Of a stretch of DNA of 64,000 nucleotides, positions 8,477-17,681 are shown in pieces. The DNA is from Candidatus Kapaibacterium sp. (GTDB lineage Bacteria; Bacteroidota; Ignavibacteria; Kapaibacteriales; UBA2268). The stretch lies in NCBI GenBank assembly GCA_023957315.1, contig JAMLHE010000001.1:186001-250000 (forward strand). Reading direction: 5' to 3'. Position 1 is the first letter of the stretch, and the number at the start of each line of letters is the position of its first letter. Made by a program: the position numbers and the translations under genes. The notes beneath the pieces are model-generated. The model saw only the letters and a program-made list of their open reading frames with translations, was not told where the DNA came from and did not search any database.

Positions 8477-10474
8477 ATGGATTTTGGATTAAAAAATATA
8501 ATCTTTATTGTGATTTTAATCGCAGCATTTGTCTATTTTACTAAAAATGTCCTTACCTTAATCAGCTACCTCAAACTTGCAAAGCCTGATAATCGCTTTG
8601 GCAACATTGCCGAGCGTATCACGCAAACTCTTATAGTAGCTTTTGCCCAGACAAAAATCTTACGCGACAAGAAAGCGGGCCCAATCCATGCGGGTATTTT
8701 TTGGGGATTCCTGATACTGCTTTTCTCGGCACTAAACTCAATCTTTACGGGATTTGGTATAAACCAAATATTCAATTATTTGGGTCCGGTTTATTCATTA
8801 ATCACCCTTTTGACAGATATTTTCTGCGTTGCAATCATAATTGCCGTCATTTTCGCTCTGTATCGTAGATATATTTCAAAGGTCAAACGATTGCAAGTGG
8901 AAGCGGAAAAAGTCGAAGCAGCAATGATTTTGCTCACGATTTTCCTAATTGTTACATTTTTATTTATCGAAAATGCTACATTGATTGCGATGAATGGTGA
9001 TGCATCTTGGGCTTTCAGACCCTTTGCAGCAATGTTAGCTCCAATATTTGGAAGCTCTGCATATGTGATTCACGAAATAGCTTTTTGGGTGCATATTATA
9101 TTGATATTGGCATTCATGAACTATTTGCCGTTTTCAAAGCATTTGCATGTATTGACCTCGGTACCCAATGTTTACTTTTCAAATTTGGGTCCCACGAACA
9201 AACTCGACACGATTGATTTTGAAGATGAGAGTATTGAAAAATTTGGCGTTAGCGATGTAGAAGATTTCAAATGGAAAACTCTGCTTGATGGCTACACGTG
9301 TACTCATTGCGGCAGATGCACAAGCGTATGCCCTGCAAATATCACCGGCAAGGTTTTAGACCCACGCGAAGTAGTAATTCAAATACGCGAACGTACGATG
9401 GATAAGATGCCGATTCTTGCAAAAGACGACCAAAGCCAAATTACCGAAGCCGAACAAGCAAAATTGGATAAAAAATTCATCGGTGAATATCAAAATATTG
9501 AAGCATTGTGGCAATGCACCACTTGTGGCGCTTGTATGCAAGAATGTCCGGTAAATATTGAGCACGTTCCGGCGATTGTGGAAATGCGACGCTCACTTGT
9601 GATGATGGATGCAGAATTTCCGGATTTACTCCAAACAACATTCGGCAACATGGAAAACAATGGCTCGCCTTGGGCTTTCTCGCAAGCTGAACGAGCTGAT
9701 TGGGCTGAAGGCAAAAACATTGATACTGCCGCCGAAAAGCAAGAATTTGATATATTATTTTGGGTTGGATGTGCCGGTAGCTTTGACGATAGAGCCAAAA
9801 AAGTAACAGTTGCATTCTCGGAATTGATGCAAAAAGCGGGAGTTAACTTCGCAATACTTGGTACTGAAGAGCAATGCAACGGCGATGTCGCCCGACGTAC
9901 AGGCAACGAGTACTTAGCCGATATGATGGTCAAAGCAAATATTGAAACTTTAAATCAATATAATTTCAAAAAGATTGTGGCAACTTGCCCGCATTGTTTC
10001 AATACATTCAAAAATGAGTATCCATCATTTGGTGCAAAGTACGAAGTGATTCATCACACACAATTTATTATGGATTTGATACGTGACGGCAAATTATCAC
10101 TGAAAGATAGTGCTTCGGATATCGAATCGCTCACTTACCATGATTCATGCTACATGGGTCGCTATAACGATGTATATGACGAACCGCGAAATTCATTGCT
10201 TTCTGTGCCCGGATTGAATATCAAAGAAACGGCACGAAATAAGGACAAAGGGCTTTGTTGCGGCGCCGGCGGTGGACAAATGTTCTTGGAAGAAACTGAG
10301 GGCAAAAGGGTCAATATTGAGCGCACCGAAGAATTACTCGAAACAGGCGCTAAGACAATCGCCGTGAATTGTCCATTCTGCATGACTATGATTAGTGATG
10401 GTGTGAAAGCCAAAGATGCCGAAGATGTAAAAGTCAAAGATGTTTCGGAAATTATTTTGGAATCCCTAAAATAG
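8477..10474 (+). CDS. Membrane-bound HdrD-like iron-sulfur oxidoreductase
   Basis: A 665-residue fusion of a membrane cytochrome-b-like part and a soluble electron-transfer part. Residues 1-230 contain about six hydrophobic helices resembling the nitrate reductase gamma / HdrE-like domain, with candidate haem His residues (H71, H200, H206). Two ferredoxin-type [4Fe-4S] motifs follow: CTHCGRCTSVCP at 275-286 and CTTCGACMQECP at 347-358. Two Cys-rich CCG-type domains follow, the first with CNGD and CPHC, the second with HDSCYMGRYN, CCGAGGG and CPFC. This order is that of the heterodisulfide-reductase-related proteins that pass electrons between soluble donors, often ETF or acyl-CoA/glycolate-type dehydrogenases, and the quinone pool. 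The donor is unknown here because no dehydrogenase or etf gene is adjacent. The ATG start at 8477 opens directly into the first helix. Confidence 0.88.
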   Translation: MDFGLKNIIFIVILIAAFVYFTKNVLTLISYLKLAKPDNRFGNIAERITQTLIVAFAQTKILRDKKAGPIHAGIFWGFLILLFSALNSIFTGFGINQIFNYLGPVYSLITLLTDIFCVAIIIAVIFALYRRYISKVKRLQVEAEKVEAAMILLTIFLIVTFLFIENATLIAMNGDASWAFRPFAAMLAPIFGSSAYVIHEIAFWVHIILILAFMNYLPFSKHLHVLTSVPNVYFSNLGPTNKLDTIDFEDESIEKFGVSDVEDFKWKTLLDGYTCTHCGRCTSVCPANITGKVLDPREVVIQIRERTMDKMPILAKDDQSQITEAEQAKLDKKFIGEYQNIEALWQCTTCGACMQECPVNIEHVPAIVEMRRSLVMMDAEFPDLLQTTFGNMENNGSPWAFSQAERADWAEGKNIDTAAEKQEFDILFWVGCAGSFDDRAKKVTVAFSELMQKAGVNFAILGTEEQCNGDVARRTGNEYLADMMVKANIETLNQYNFKKIVATCPHCFNTFKNEYPSFGAKYEVIHHTQFIMDLIRDGKLSLKDSASDIESLTYHDSCYMGRYNDVYDEPRNSLLSVPGLNIKETARNKDKGLCCGAGGGQMFLEETEGKRVNIERTEELLETGAKTIAVNCPFCMTMISDGVKAKDAEDVKVKDVSEIILESLK

Positions 10475-10477
10475 TTT

Positions 10478-10516
10478 GTGACTTTTTTGCTTTTGATGTG
10501 TCTTTATGATATAAAA
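10478..10516 (+). promoter_or_regulatory. Promoter-like element before the S8 protease gene
   Basis: GTGAC, a 15-base spacer beginning TTTTTTGC, then GTGTC and TTTATGATATAAAAG. The element closely matches one at 44395 and partly one at 41138 with the same spacing. It lies inside the N-terminal extension of the longest ORF, which supports the later ATG at 10538 as the true start. Confidence 0.45.
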
Positions 10517-10537
10517 GAAAATATTCAGGAAAATGAA

Positions 10538-13378
10538 ATGTTGATTAGTGTTAGATTTGCGATTTGTGCTTTGATAATTTTGCTGACAAGCTCAAATATA
10601 TTTAGCAATGACAAGTTAAACGATAATGTAGTCGAACTCAATGGCATAAAAATCATGAACAATATGCTCGTCGTTCGCGTAAAGCAGGGAATAACAGCGA
10701 TTGACATGGAAAATTTTGCCAAGAGAAACACTTCCATTAGCAAAATATCGCAAATGTTGCCTGATAGCATCAGTCTGACTCATAAGACGTCAAATTTGTT
10801 CCAATTCCCGTCGCAAAATAATTATTCTGAAATAATCAAAGCGGAGAACAAACTCCTCCGAACATATATAATCGAATTCAATGATAAATTTGAGCCAAAC
10901 TCATTCGCACATGATTTCCGAAAAGAAAACAGCTTTATCGAAATATCAGAGCCATATTATTTGCCCGAATTTATGCTTTATATGCCGAATGATGCACATG
11001 TAAACAATCAAGTTACAGCCTTAGAATTGGTAAAGGCATTCGACGCTTGGGAAATCGAGAAAGGCAACCCAAATGTCATCATTGGAGTTAGTGACAGCGG
11101 CGTCAATCAAGAGCACGAGGATATCAGTGGTTCTATCTCAAAAAATGGAGGCGAGATACCCGGAGACGGTATTGACAACGATGGTAATGGCTATATTGAC
11201 GATTATGCCGGATACAATTTTGCTTGGGAAACAGACGGCACAGCAAGGGATTATACAGCAAATTTCTCAAATTCGCACGGTCAAGAAGTAGCCGGAATAT
11301 CTTCAGCCACAACCGATAATAACATCGGAATTGCAGGAGTTGGGTTTAACTCAACTCTCATTCCAATCAAAATTATTGAAAATAATCGTTTGACTCATGC
11401 TTATCCTTCGATAATTTATGCAGCTATACGCGGTTGTAAAGTCTTGAATTTGAGTTGGGGTTCTCCCAAACCATTCTCGGATATTGACCAATCAATAATT
11501 GATTTCGCAGTTGCCAGAGACGTTGCAATAGTGTCATCTGCCGGAAATATCGGTTCTGGAGGAGGTACAAAATTTAGTACATTTTATCCAGGGGCATATT
11601 TCGGTGTACTCGGTGTAGGTGAATCAACTATAAATGACCTCCCAGATATTGGCACAGTTCTCGGGATACAAGCCCATATTCTCGCACCGGGGAATCTCTA
11701 TACAACTCAAAATAACGGCTACGGAGGCTCCGGTGGTGGCTCATCATTCTCAACTCCGGTTGTATCCGGTGCCGTTGCATTAGCACGGTCGCACTATCCT
11801 GAATTGACAGCATTGCAATCAATTCATTTGGTGCGTCGCTGCAATGACCCGATTGTCAATTCATTCCACACTGACTATTTAATTACACCAGGAAGACTGA
11901 ATATGGCGAAGATGTTCAGTCGCAAACCAAGCGACATTCACGGTATCGTCCCGGTAAACTATATTTTCAAAGATATTTTCGGTGACGAAACTGACAGATT
12001 TGAAAGTGAGGACATTGTCAAAGTCTCTGTGGATTTTCGAAATTATCTTGGAAATGCCACCAATGTAAGATTTGTCCTAAAAGAAGCATACGACCCTGCC
12101 AATGCAGTATTTGTGACCGATAGCGTCATTACAATCGAAAATGTAGATGCACAGAGCGATTTCGGGATTGGCGATTTCGCATTTATGATTTTTGCAAATT
12201 ACTCAGGTGAAGTTATATTCAGACTTGAAGTTTATGCGGACAATGAAGAGCCCGATTTCTTCAAATTTACGTTCACACCGTATAAAACTATAAGCACTTT
12301 CGAGAACAATAAAATTGAATTTTCCTTGAGCGATATTGGCGAATTCGGATTCGAAACAACGGGCAGCACACCGCAGGGCAGTGGTTTCAAAATAAAGGGA
12401 ACCGGCAATCAATTATACAGAAACTCTTCAATAATGGTTTCCGAATCATCAAATCGTGCGGTTTATAATTACGGTTCTGCGTCATTGTATGATTTCAAAT
12501 CAATCAAAGGATTCATCAACCCTGACAAGTATATCTCAATTATTGATGATTCATTCGCAGGTATGAGACAAATTGGGGTAGAAATCACTCAAGATGTGAC
12601 ATTCCCCCACCAAAACAGCAATTTCGCTCGAATTGGAGTCAAAATCAAAAATATAAATTCGGTTCCTCTTCTTGACTTGTCCGTAGGATATTGGCTTGAT
12701 TGGGATATTGGAGTCAACGCCGAGAAAAATAGAACCAGATTATTCCCCGAAGCAGTACCAAGCCATATGCCTGAGTCAAATGCGGCAGCACAATTAGCCT
12801 GGAATACTGAAGATGAAAATTATGTTGTCATGGCGGCAGGTGTGGCAGCACAAGGAAATAACGTTACTGCTCAAGCAGCAGGTTTGCATTACGGATTTAC
12901 ACGCAATTTTGACGAACTGAAACGAATCAGCGCCCTAAACAGCAATACCAGTCTGCAAACAGATACGACTTTTGATATAAGCATGGTAATAGCAATGCGA
13001 TTTGACGGCAGTATTTTGCCCGGCGAGGAAAGAATTTGTTGGTTCTGCATTGGTGGTGGAGATTTGGATAGCCTTGACAAAAAATTAGCTGATTGCTTGG
13101 CTATTACGACAAGCGTTGAAGATGAAAGTGAAATTATGAGCGCCAATTTATATCCAAATCCTGCATACGGATTGCTCAATTACACAATTCCCGAAGGCAA
13201 ACTTCTGCGGTCAATAAAAGTATTTGATATTTTGGGAATTGAGCTAATTAGCACTAACAATCAAATTGCTTCAATCAATACATCTCAATTAGCCGCCGGA
13301 ATGTATTTCGTAGCGTTTAGCTATACTGACGGGAGCATTGAGTACAAAAAGTTCATGGTTAGTTCGCAAAACCGATAA
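10538..13378 (+). CDS. Secreted subtilisin-like (S8) serine protease with T9SS sorting domain
   Basis: The protein is 946 residues from the ATG at 10538, preceded by AGGAAA. The longest ORF begins at GTG 10478 but its first 20 residues lie over a promoter-like element and precede a good signal peptide (ISVRFAICALIILLTSSNIF), so I reject that start. A propeptide-like region spans about 25-150. The peptidase S8 domain has all catalytic residues: Asp186 in SDSG, His247 in SHGQEVAG, oxyanion Asn337 in SAGN and Ser405 in GSSFSTP. A calcium-binding-like loop GDGIDNDGNGYIDD lies at about 209-222. A long beta-rich middle and a type A T9SS sorting domain (LYPNPAYG to the end) follow. The enzyme is expected to be an active surface or secreted endopeptidase. 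Its 3' end overlaps the convergent gene by 20 bases. Confidence 0.93.
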   Translation: MLISVRFAICALIILLTSSNIFSNDKLNDNVVELNGIKIMNNMLVVRVKQGITAIDMENFAKRNTSISKISQMLPDSISLTHKTSNLFQFPSQNNYSEIIKAENKLLRTYIIEFNDKFEPNSFAHDFRKENSFIEISEPYYLPEFMLYMPNDAHVNNQVTALELVKAFDAWEIEKGNPNVIIGVSDSGVNQEHEDISGSISKNGGEIPGDGIDNDGNGYIDDYAGYNFAWETDGTARDYTANFSNSHGQEVAGISSATTDNNIGIAGVGFNSTLIPIKIIENNRLTHAYPSIIYAAIRGCKVLNLSWGSPKPFSDIDQSIIDFAVARDVAIVSSAGNIGSGGGTKFSTFYPGAYFGVLGVGESTINDLPDIGTVLGIQAHILAPGNLYTTQNNGYGGSGGGSSFSTPVVSGAVALARSHYPELTALQSIHLVRRCNDPIVNSFHTDYLITPGRLNMAKMFSRKPSDIHGIVPVNYIFKDIFGDETDRFESEDIVKVSVDFRNYLGNATNVRFVLKEAYDPANAVFVTDSVITIENVDAQSDFGIGDFAFMIFANYSGEVIFRLEVYADNEEPDFFKFTFTPYKTISTFENNKIEFSLSDIGEFGFETTGSTPQGSGFKIKGTGNQLYRNSSIMVSESSNRAVYNYGSASLYDFKSIKGFINPDKYISIIDDSFAGMRQIGVEITQDVTFPHQNSNFARIGVKIKNINSVPLLDLSVGYWLDWDIGVNAEKNRTRLFPEAVPSHMPESNAAAQLAWNTEDENYVVMAAGVAAQGNNVTAQAAGLHYGFTRNFDELKRISALNSNTSLQTDTTFDISMVIAMRFDGSILPGEERICWFCIGGGDLDSLDKKLADCLAITTSVEDESEIMSANLYPNPAYGLLNYTIPEGKLLRSIKVFDILGIELISTNNQIASINTSQLAAGMYFVAFSYTDGSIEYKKFMVSSQNR

Positions 13379-15194
13379 AAATTGCATTTTGCGAGTCAAT
13401 GCCCGAAGGCAAATCTTCTGACTTGATTTTTTGAATTGAAACTTGGCGAGATGAAAAACGCGACTTAACTTGTGCAGCTAAATTGCGAGCAACGCTTGCA
13501 TAAATTTCTTCAGTATAAAAAATTACACATTTGCTCTTATTGCTGAAATTCGAGCCAAAGGAATCGAACAATTTGTTTAAATTCTCGGTTGAGCTCGACA
13601 ATTTGCCTTCAAAAAACGGAATTGGGAACAAAAGATACAAACTATTATTAAAAATGTAGTTCAAATCTTCGTTTGTTTCGGCGAGCGTCACGTACAAATT
13701 TTTATATATTGAATTCAAAATATCATCATTTTGCTTGATTTTCAGAATAAATTCGACGTTGTCCGAACTGTAAATGTCATATGCATATTTTGCCAAAGGG
13801 AGAAAGAACCTCTGTGGCAGCGTATCTGCTTCCAATTTTATAAGCTCAGATTTATTCTTGAACTCTGCGATAAATAATATCTTGAAATTTTCCGGCGCAT
13901 TAACCACAGACATTGCAACATCGAGCATTTCCGGCTTCAGATTGTAATTCAGCTTCTTTGCTTGAATTACATTACATTCCTCGCAATTTAAGATACTCAG
14001 CGTAAGTTCATTGCTCCTGCCATCATTGCCGCTCATTTGAATTTGATTTTCACTTACATTCCAAGTCAAAAACAAATCCGAAAGACGTCGCCCATGCTCG
14101 TTTGATTCGGTAATCAACTGCATATCGGGATTTTTTTGCAATAATTCGGATATATGTAATAAAAATTGAACGTAAATGTTGCCTTTAGTCAACGTGTCTT
14201 GAATTAGCTTATCAATCACAATTTTGGGAATGCTATTTAACATCGGGTAAGTATAGTTGATAGTTTGTCGTTCGATGTTGATATTCGACACCTGGAATTG
14301 CAGATTCAGTTTCACTTCGTCGAACTCGGAGTACATAGGGTCAACTTGTGAAAGTTTGGCTGAATATAAATCAAGCCCGCCAACTCCGCCGGGACGGTTT
14401 GAGGCGAAAAGAAAATTTCTTTCCGGTAACACGCACGGGTCAGATTCATCAAATTCAGTATTGACACCGGCGATGGGGCGAGGTCTCTCCCACTTATCAT
14501 TTATAAAAACTGAGTAGAAAATATCATATCCGCCGGGACCTTCATAGCCATTGGAAGCAAATAAAAGCGTATCCGAAGACATCAAAAATGGCGTGATTTC
14601 GCTGCCGTGAGAGTTCAACTCGTCAATCGGAATAGGTTCAGTCCAAGTGTTGTCCTCTTTTCTCCAGCACATCCACAAATCTGTATCATTGTTATTATTA
14701 TATAAATCGGTCACAAACACGAGCATATTGCCATCAGGAGAAATAGTCGGATGCGACACGAAGGATTCGAATTTCAGAGATTGAATATGCTCCGGAGCAG
14801 ACCAACCATTTTTGACATAAACACTGCGGTGCAAATTCAAGTATGGTCTTCGCCCAAAATTTGTGAATTTAGCCAAAAAGGCTTCCCCGGAATTAGCAAA
14901 TGTAATGTAAGAGCGGTTATCACCGGATTGATTGAGTGGTCCTTTGACTAAAGCGGGCGGTGAATACATGTTCGTGAATTCTGAAGTATAAAATTGGGAA
15001 CTTCCGGTGATTGTGCTATTGAAATATATCCTCTTTTCCCATTGATTCCATCTCGGAGCGAATTCATCGGCTTTTGAATTCAGTTCAAAAAGGTTGACGG
15101 GTTCCGATTCGACATTCAAACCAATTTGATAAGCGGTCGAAATTGAAATAGAACAAAAGTATATAATCAAAAAAATCGGAAGCACTCTCATCAT
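13359..15194 (-). CDS. Exported PD40 beta-propeller-repeat protein
   Basis: A 611-residue protein with a signal peptide of about 20 residues (hydrophobic IFLIIYFCSISISTA). Residues about 50-300 contain WD40-like PD40 blades, for example ISPDGNMLVFVTD, SSDTLLFASNGYEGPGGYDIFYS and ERNFLFASNRPGGVGGLDLY. This is the pattern found in TolB-like and OmpA-associated envelope proteins of Bacteroidota. The C-terminal half has no clear repeat; a stretch near residue 360 (LLQKNPDMQLITESNEHG) weakly recalls an OmpA-like peptidoglycan-binding loop, but key residues are not convincing. No T9SS domain is present. It is last in a minus-strand operon, its start overlapping the ktrA stop by one base, so a link to envelope integrity or osmotic response is possible but unproven. 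Confidence 0.75.
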   Translation of the reverse strand: MMRVLPIFLIIYFCSISISTAYQIGLNVESEPVNLFELNSKADEFAPRWNQWEKRIYFNSTITGSSQFYTSEFTNMYSPPALVKGPLNQSGDNRSYITFANSGEAFLAKFTNFGRRPYLNLHRSVYVKNGWSAPEHIQSLKFESFVSHPTISPDGNMLVFVTDLYNNNNDTDLWMCWRKEDNTWTEPIPIDELNSHGSEITPFLMSSDTLLFASNGYEGPGGYDIFYSVFINDKWERPRPIAGVNTEFDESDPCVLPERNFLFASNRPGGVGGLDLYSAKLSQVDPMYSEFDEVKLNLQFQVSNINIERQTINYTYPMLNSIPKIVIDKLIQDTLTKGNIYVQFLLHISELLQKNPDMQLITESNEHGRRLSDLFLTWNVSENQIQMSGNDGRSNELTLSILNCEECNVIQAKKLNYNLKPEMLDVAMSVVNAPENFKILFIAEFKNKSELIKLEADTLPQRFFLPLAKYAYDIYSSDNVEFILKIKQNDDILNSIYKNLYVTLAETNEDLNYIFNNSLYLLFPIPFFEGKLSSSTENLNKLFDSFGSNFSNKSKCVIFYTEEIYASVARNLAAQVKSRFSSRQVSIQKIKSEDLPSGIDSQNAIFIGFAN

Positions 15195-15898
15195 TATTGG
15201 TCTAATTCCAAAATTTTCATAAAATCAGCTTCTTTCCCGAATAGCACTAAAATATCTTCGGGATGAAATAGATAAGTCGGCGACGGCACGCCAATTACAT
15301 CTACAACTTCCTTTTCGCCTTTGGTCAGCAGTCCTCGAGACTTGACGATTCTTTTCACGGTAACAAGGTTAATGTTATAAATAGTACGCAAATTAATGCT
15401 CAACAAAGTTTGGGCAACAAATCGTTTTGGCACTTTGATTTCAAAAATGCTATAATCACGATTGATTTCATATGATTCGAGCAAACCCGGCATCATTAGT
15501 CTGCTTGCTAAATGTCCGGCAGCTTCGGCTTCCGGCACGAGCAAATCTTGGATATTCATCAATCTCAACAATCTCTCGTGAACAGGCGAAATGGCGCGTA
15601 CAATGATTTTTTGGCAGCCTAATTCCTGCAAAATTGCAGTAGTATTGATTGAAGCCTCGAAACCTTCGCCGATGGCGACAATTACTGCATCCATATCTCT
15701 AATACCGAGACTTTTGACAGCCTTTATGTCTGTCGAATCCATTGTCACAGCGAGACTTACTTTGTCTTGCAACAAATCTACTCGCTCTTCTCGGATATCA
15801 ATGGCAAGCACTTCGGCACCGTCTTCAGCTAAATTAAGAGCCAAATTCAATCCGAAATAACCTAAACCTATTATACAAAATCTACTATTATTAGCCAT
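15194..15898 (-). CDS. ktrA: Potassium uptake regulatory subunit KtrA/TrkA family
   Basis: A 234-residue cytoplasmic RCK protein that gates the KtrB/TrkH channel in response to nucleotides. The N-terminal Rossmann fold starts with IIGLGYFG (GxGxxG) and has an acidic residue at the end of strand two (AIDIREER). A TrkA_C-type domain follows from about residue 140. I prefer the ATG at 15898 because it is preceded by GAGG and begins directly at the Rossmann strand; the longer ORF from 15916 adds six residues overlapping ktrB. It lies immediately after ktrB, the standard pairing. Confidence 0.9.
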   Translation of the reverse strand: MANNSRFCIIGLGYFGLNLALNLAEDGAEVLAIDIREERVDLLQDKVSLAVTMDSTDIKAVKSLGIRDMDAVIVAIGEGFEASINTTAILQELGCQKIIVRAISPVHERLLRLMNIQDLLVPEAEAAGHLASRLMMPGLLESYEINRDYSIFEIKVPKRFVAQTLLSINLRTIYNINLVTVKRIVKSRGLLTKGEKEVVDVIGVPSPTYLFHPEDILVLFGKEADFMKILELDQ

Positions 15899-15905
15899 AT
15901 TAACC

Positions 15906-17681
15906 TCATCCCACAATTACATTTTCCGTCGGGAGCTTATATTTAGGCTCTTGACGTGGAATATGCAAAGATAATAAAAATGTTAGAACTCCAACTCTAC
16001 CCACAAACATAAGAATAACAATCAAAACTTTTGAATCAGTGCCAAAATCAGGCGTGACTCCACGCGAAAGCCCGACAGTATTAACTGCTGAAATAACCTC
16101 GAAGATTAAATCAGTTGTGTCCATTTTCGGCTCAAACCAAACAAGCAACATCGAACCGACGAATATAAACATAATTGAGGCGATTACAACCATGAATGCT
16201 TGTTTGACAGTGTTATAATGAATCTCTCGTTTAAAAATCTCAATTCGTTCTTTGCCAACAATCATCGAATATAATGCATATATAGTGACGGCGAAAGTAG
16301 TAGTTTTGATACCTCCTCCTGTAGAACCGGGTGATGCACCGACCCACATCAAAAACATTACCAAAATCAATGTAGCGTGTGATAGCATATCTGTAGGGAC
16401 GGTATTGAAGCCCGCCGTTCGCGCACAAACCGAGATAAAAGTTGCATGATAAAATTCCTCATAAAATGAATCGCCCAACAAAAAGCCCCAAGGCTCGAAT
16501 AACATAATCAATGCTGTACCGCCAAAGACTAATAAGCCGCTTGTCAGGAGTGTCAATTTAGTTGTCAGTGTTAATCTATAATTGCGCTTGGTCCTTTTAC
16601 TCAACATTTTTGCTGTCAGATTCATTATAACTGTGAAACCAAGTCCCCCAATTATCACTAAAACAACAATTGTCCAAATGTAAATATGGTTATCTTTAAT
16701 TGTAAAATACATCAAACCATCGGAATAAAGCGAGAAACCTGCATTACAAAAAGCGGAAATGGCATGAAATAAGGAGTAATAATATTCAACCTTGTCAAAA
16801 TTTGCCAATGATTTTCCCATCGAAAAATACATGATGAAGCTACCGATGATTTCTACCAGTAATGTAAATCCCAAAATCTTCAGCAAAAGGCTCTTAACTT
16901 CGTCAACACTTTCTTGCGAAAGTAAATCCCTCATTAAGATACGAACTCTCAAACTAAGACCGCCTGCAATCGCAAATGCGAAAAATGTTGTCAATGTCAT
17001 GACTCCAAGTCCGCCAATTTGAATCAGAAATGCTATAAACACATGCCCGATTGTAGTGAAACTTCTCCCTGTATCTACAACTACAAGCCCGGTGACACAC
17101 ACGGCGCTTGCAGATGTAAACAGCGCATCAATGTAGCTAATGGGGTTATCCGGTGGTGTCGCTCTCGGGAGCATAAGCAAGAAACTTCCGACTAAAATAG
17201 CAACAAAAAAACTTATCGCGATAATTGCACCCGGATGCAAATTTATTTTGGCAATCAAATGATTATACCGCAGAAGTTTAATCGCGAATAAGAGCATCAA
17301 TGTCAACGACATCAAAGCCATATATATCATCAAAAAGTCTCGGAATGCTAATTTCGGCAATACAAATGATAGCAAATACATTGTGACATCAGGAAATATC
17401 AGTTGAAAAATTATAAGCACACCGATAAGATTTTCAATCCATCGCTCTCGAAAATATTGACCATGTTTTGCAACGATGAACCATCTGCCGAATTCTTGCA
17501 ACAAATATGCAAAAAGCCCAATATCAGCTATTATTATGATAACATCAATTGTTTCGTCAGGTAGATAAAATCCGATTAAGAAAATCAGACAAATAAGCAC
17601 AAGCAATCCCGATACAACAAATGTAATATCAAAGATTTTTTTCCAAATGGCAACTTTTTCATTTCGTAGCTTAGTCTTCAT
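15906..17681 (-). CDS. ktrB: Potassium uptake channel subunit KtrB/TrkH family
   Basis: A 591-residue inner-membrane K+ translocating subunit. After an N-terminal extension of about 130 residues with several extra hydrophobic helices, four M1-P-M2 repeats follow. The pore-loop filter sequences are visible as SAVCVTGLVV, AFCNAGFSLYSDG, ARTAGFNTV and NTVGLSRGV, each with the expected Gly. The ICC-like GASPGSTGGGIKT loop, the gating loop of KtrB/TrkH, is also present. The extra N-terminal helices make it longer than Bacillus KtrB (about 450). It overlaps the upstream lipoprotein gene by 11 bases and is followed by ktrA, so the K+ system is embedded in an envelope operon. Confidence 0.93.
   Translation of the reverse strand: MKTKLRNEKVAIWKKIFDITFVVSGLLVLICLIFLIGFYLPDETIDVIIIIADIGLFAYLLQEFGRWFIVAKHGQYFRERWIENLIGVLIIFQLIFPDVTMYLLSFVLPKLAFRDFLMIYMALMSLTLMLLFAIKLLRYNHLIAKINLHPGAIIAISFFVAILVGSFLLMLPRATPPDNPISYIDALFTSASAVCVTGLVVVDTGRSFTTIGHVFIAFLIQIGGLGVMTLTTFFAFAIAGGLSLRVRILMRDLLSQESVDEVKSLLLKILGFTLLVEIIGSFIMYFSMGKSLANFDKVEYYYSLFHAISAFCNAGFSLYSDGLMYFTIKDNHIYIWTIVVLVIIGGLGFTVIMNLTAKMLSKRTKRNYRLTLTTKLTLLTSGLLVFGGTALIMLFEPWGFLLGDSFYEEFYHATFISVCARTAGFNTVPTDMLSHATLILVMFLMWVGASPGSTGGGIKTTTFAVTIYALYSMIVGKERIEIFKREIHYNTVKQAFMVVIASIMFIFVGSMLLVWFEPKMDTTDLIFEVISAVNTVGLSRGVTPDFGTDSKVLIVILMFVGRVGVLTFLLSLHIPRQEPKYKLPTENVIVG

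Noticed and set aside
9765-10005. Loss of the CCG motif (CNGD instead) in the first Cys-rich domain of the HdrD-like protein
   Set aside because: C[TN]GD at this position is, to my knowledge, common in the heterodisulfide-reductase-related membrane proteins; the second domain keeps CCG, so this is not evidence of inactivation.
10478-10537. Longer N-terminus for the S8 protease starting at GTG 10478
   Set aside because: The extra 20 residues coincide with a promoter-like element shared with 44395 and precede a normal signal peptide with its own ribosome-binding site.
13359-13378. The 20-base overlap of convergent genes as a possible annotation error
   Set aside because: Both reading frames are well supported to their stops (sorting domain on one side, continuous frame on the other). 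Short convergent overlaps also occur at 52129-52136.
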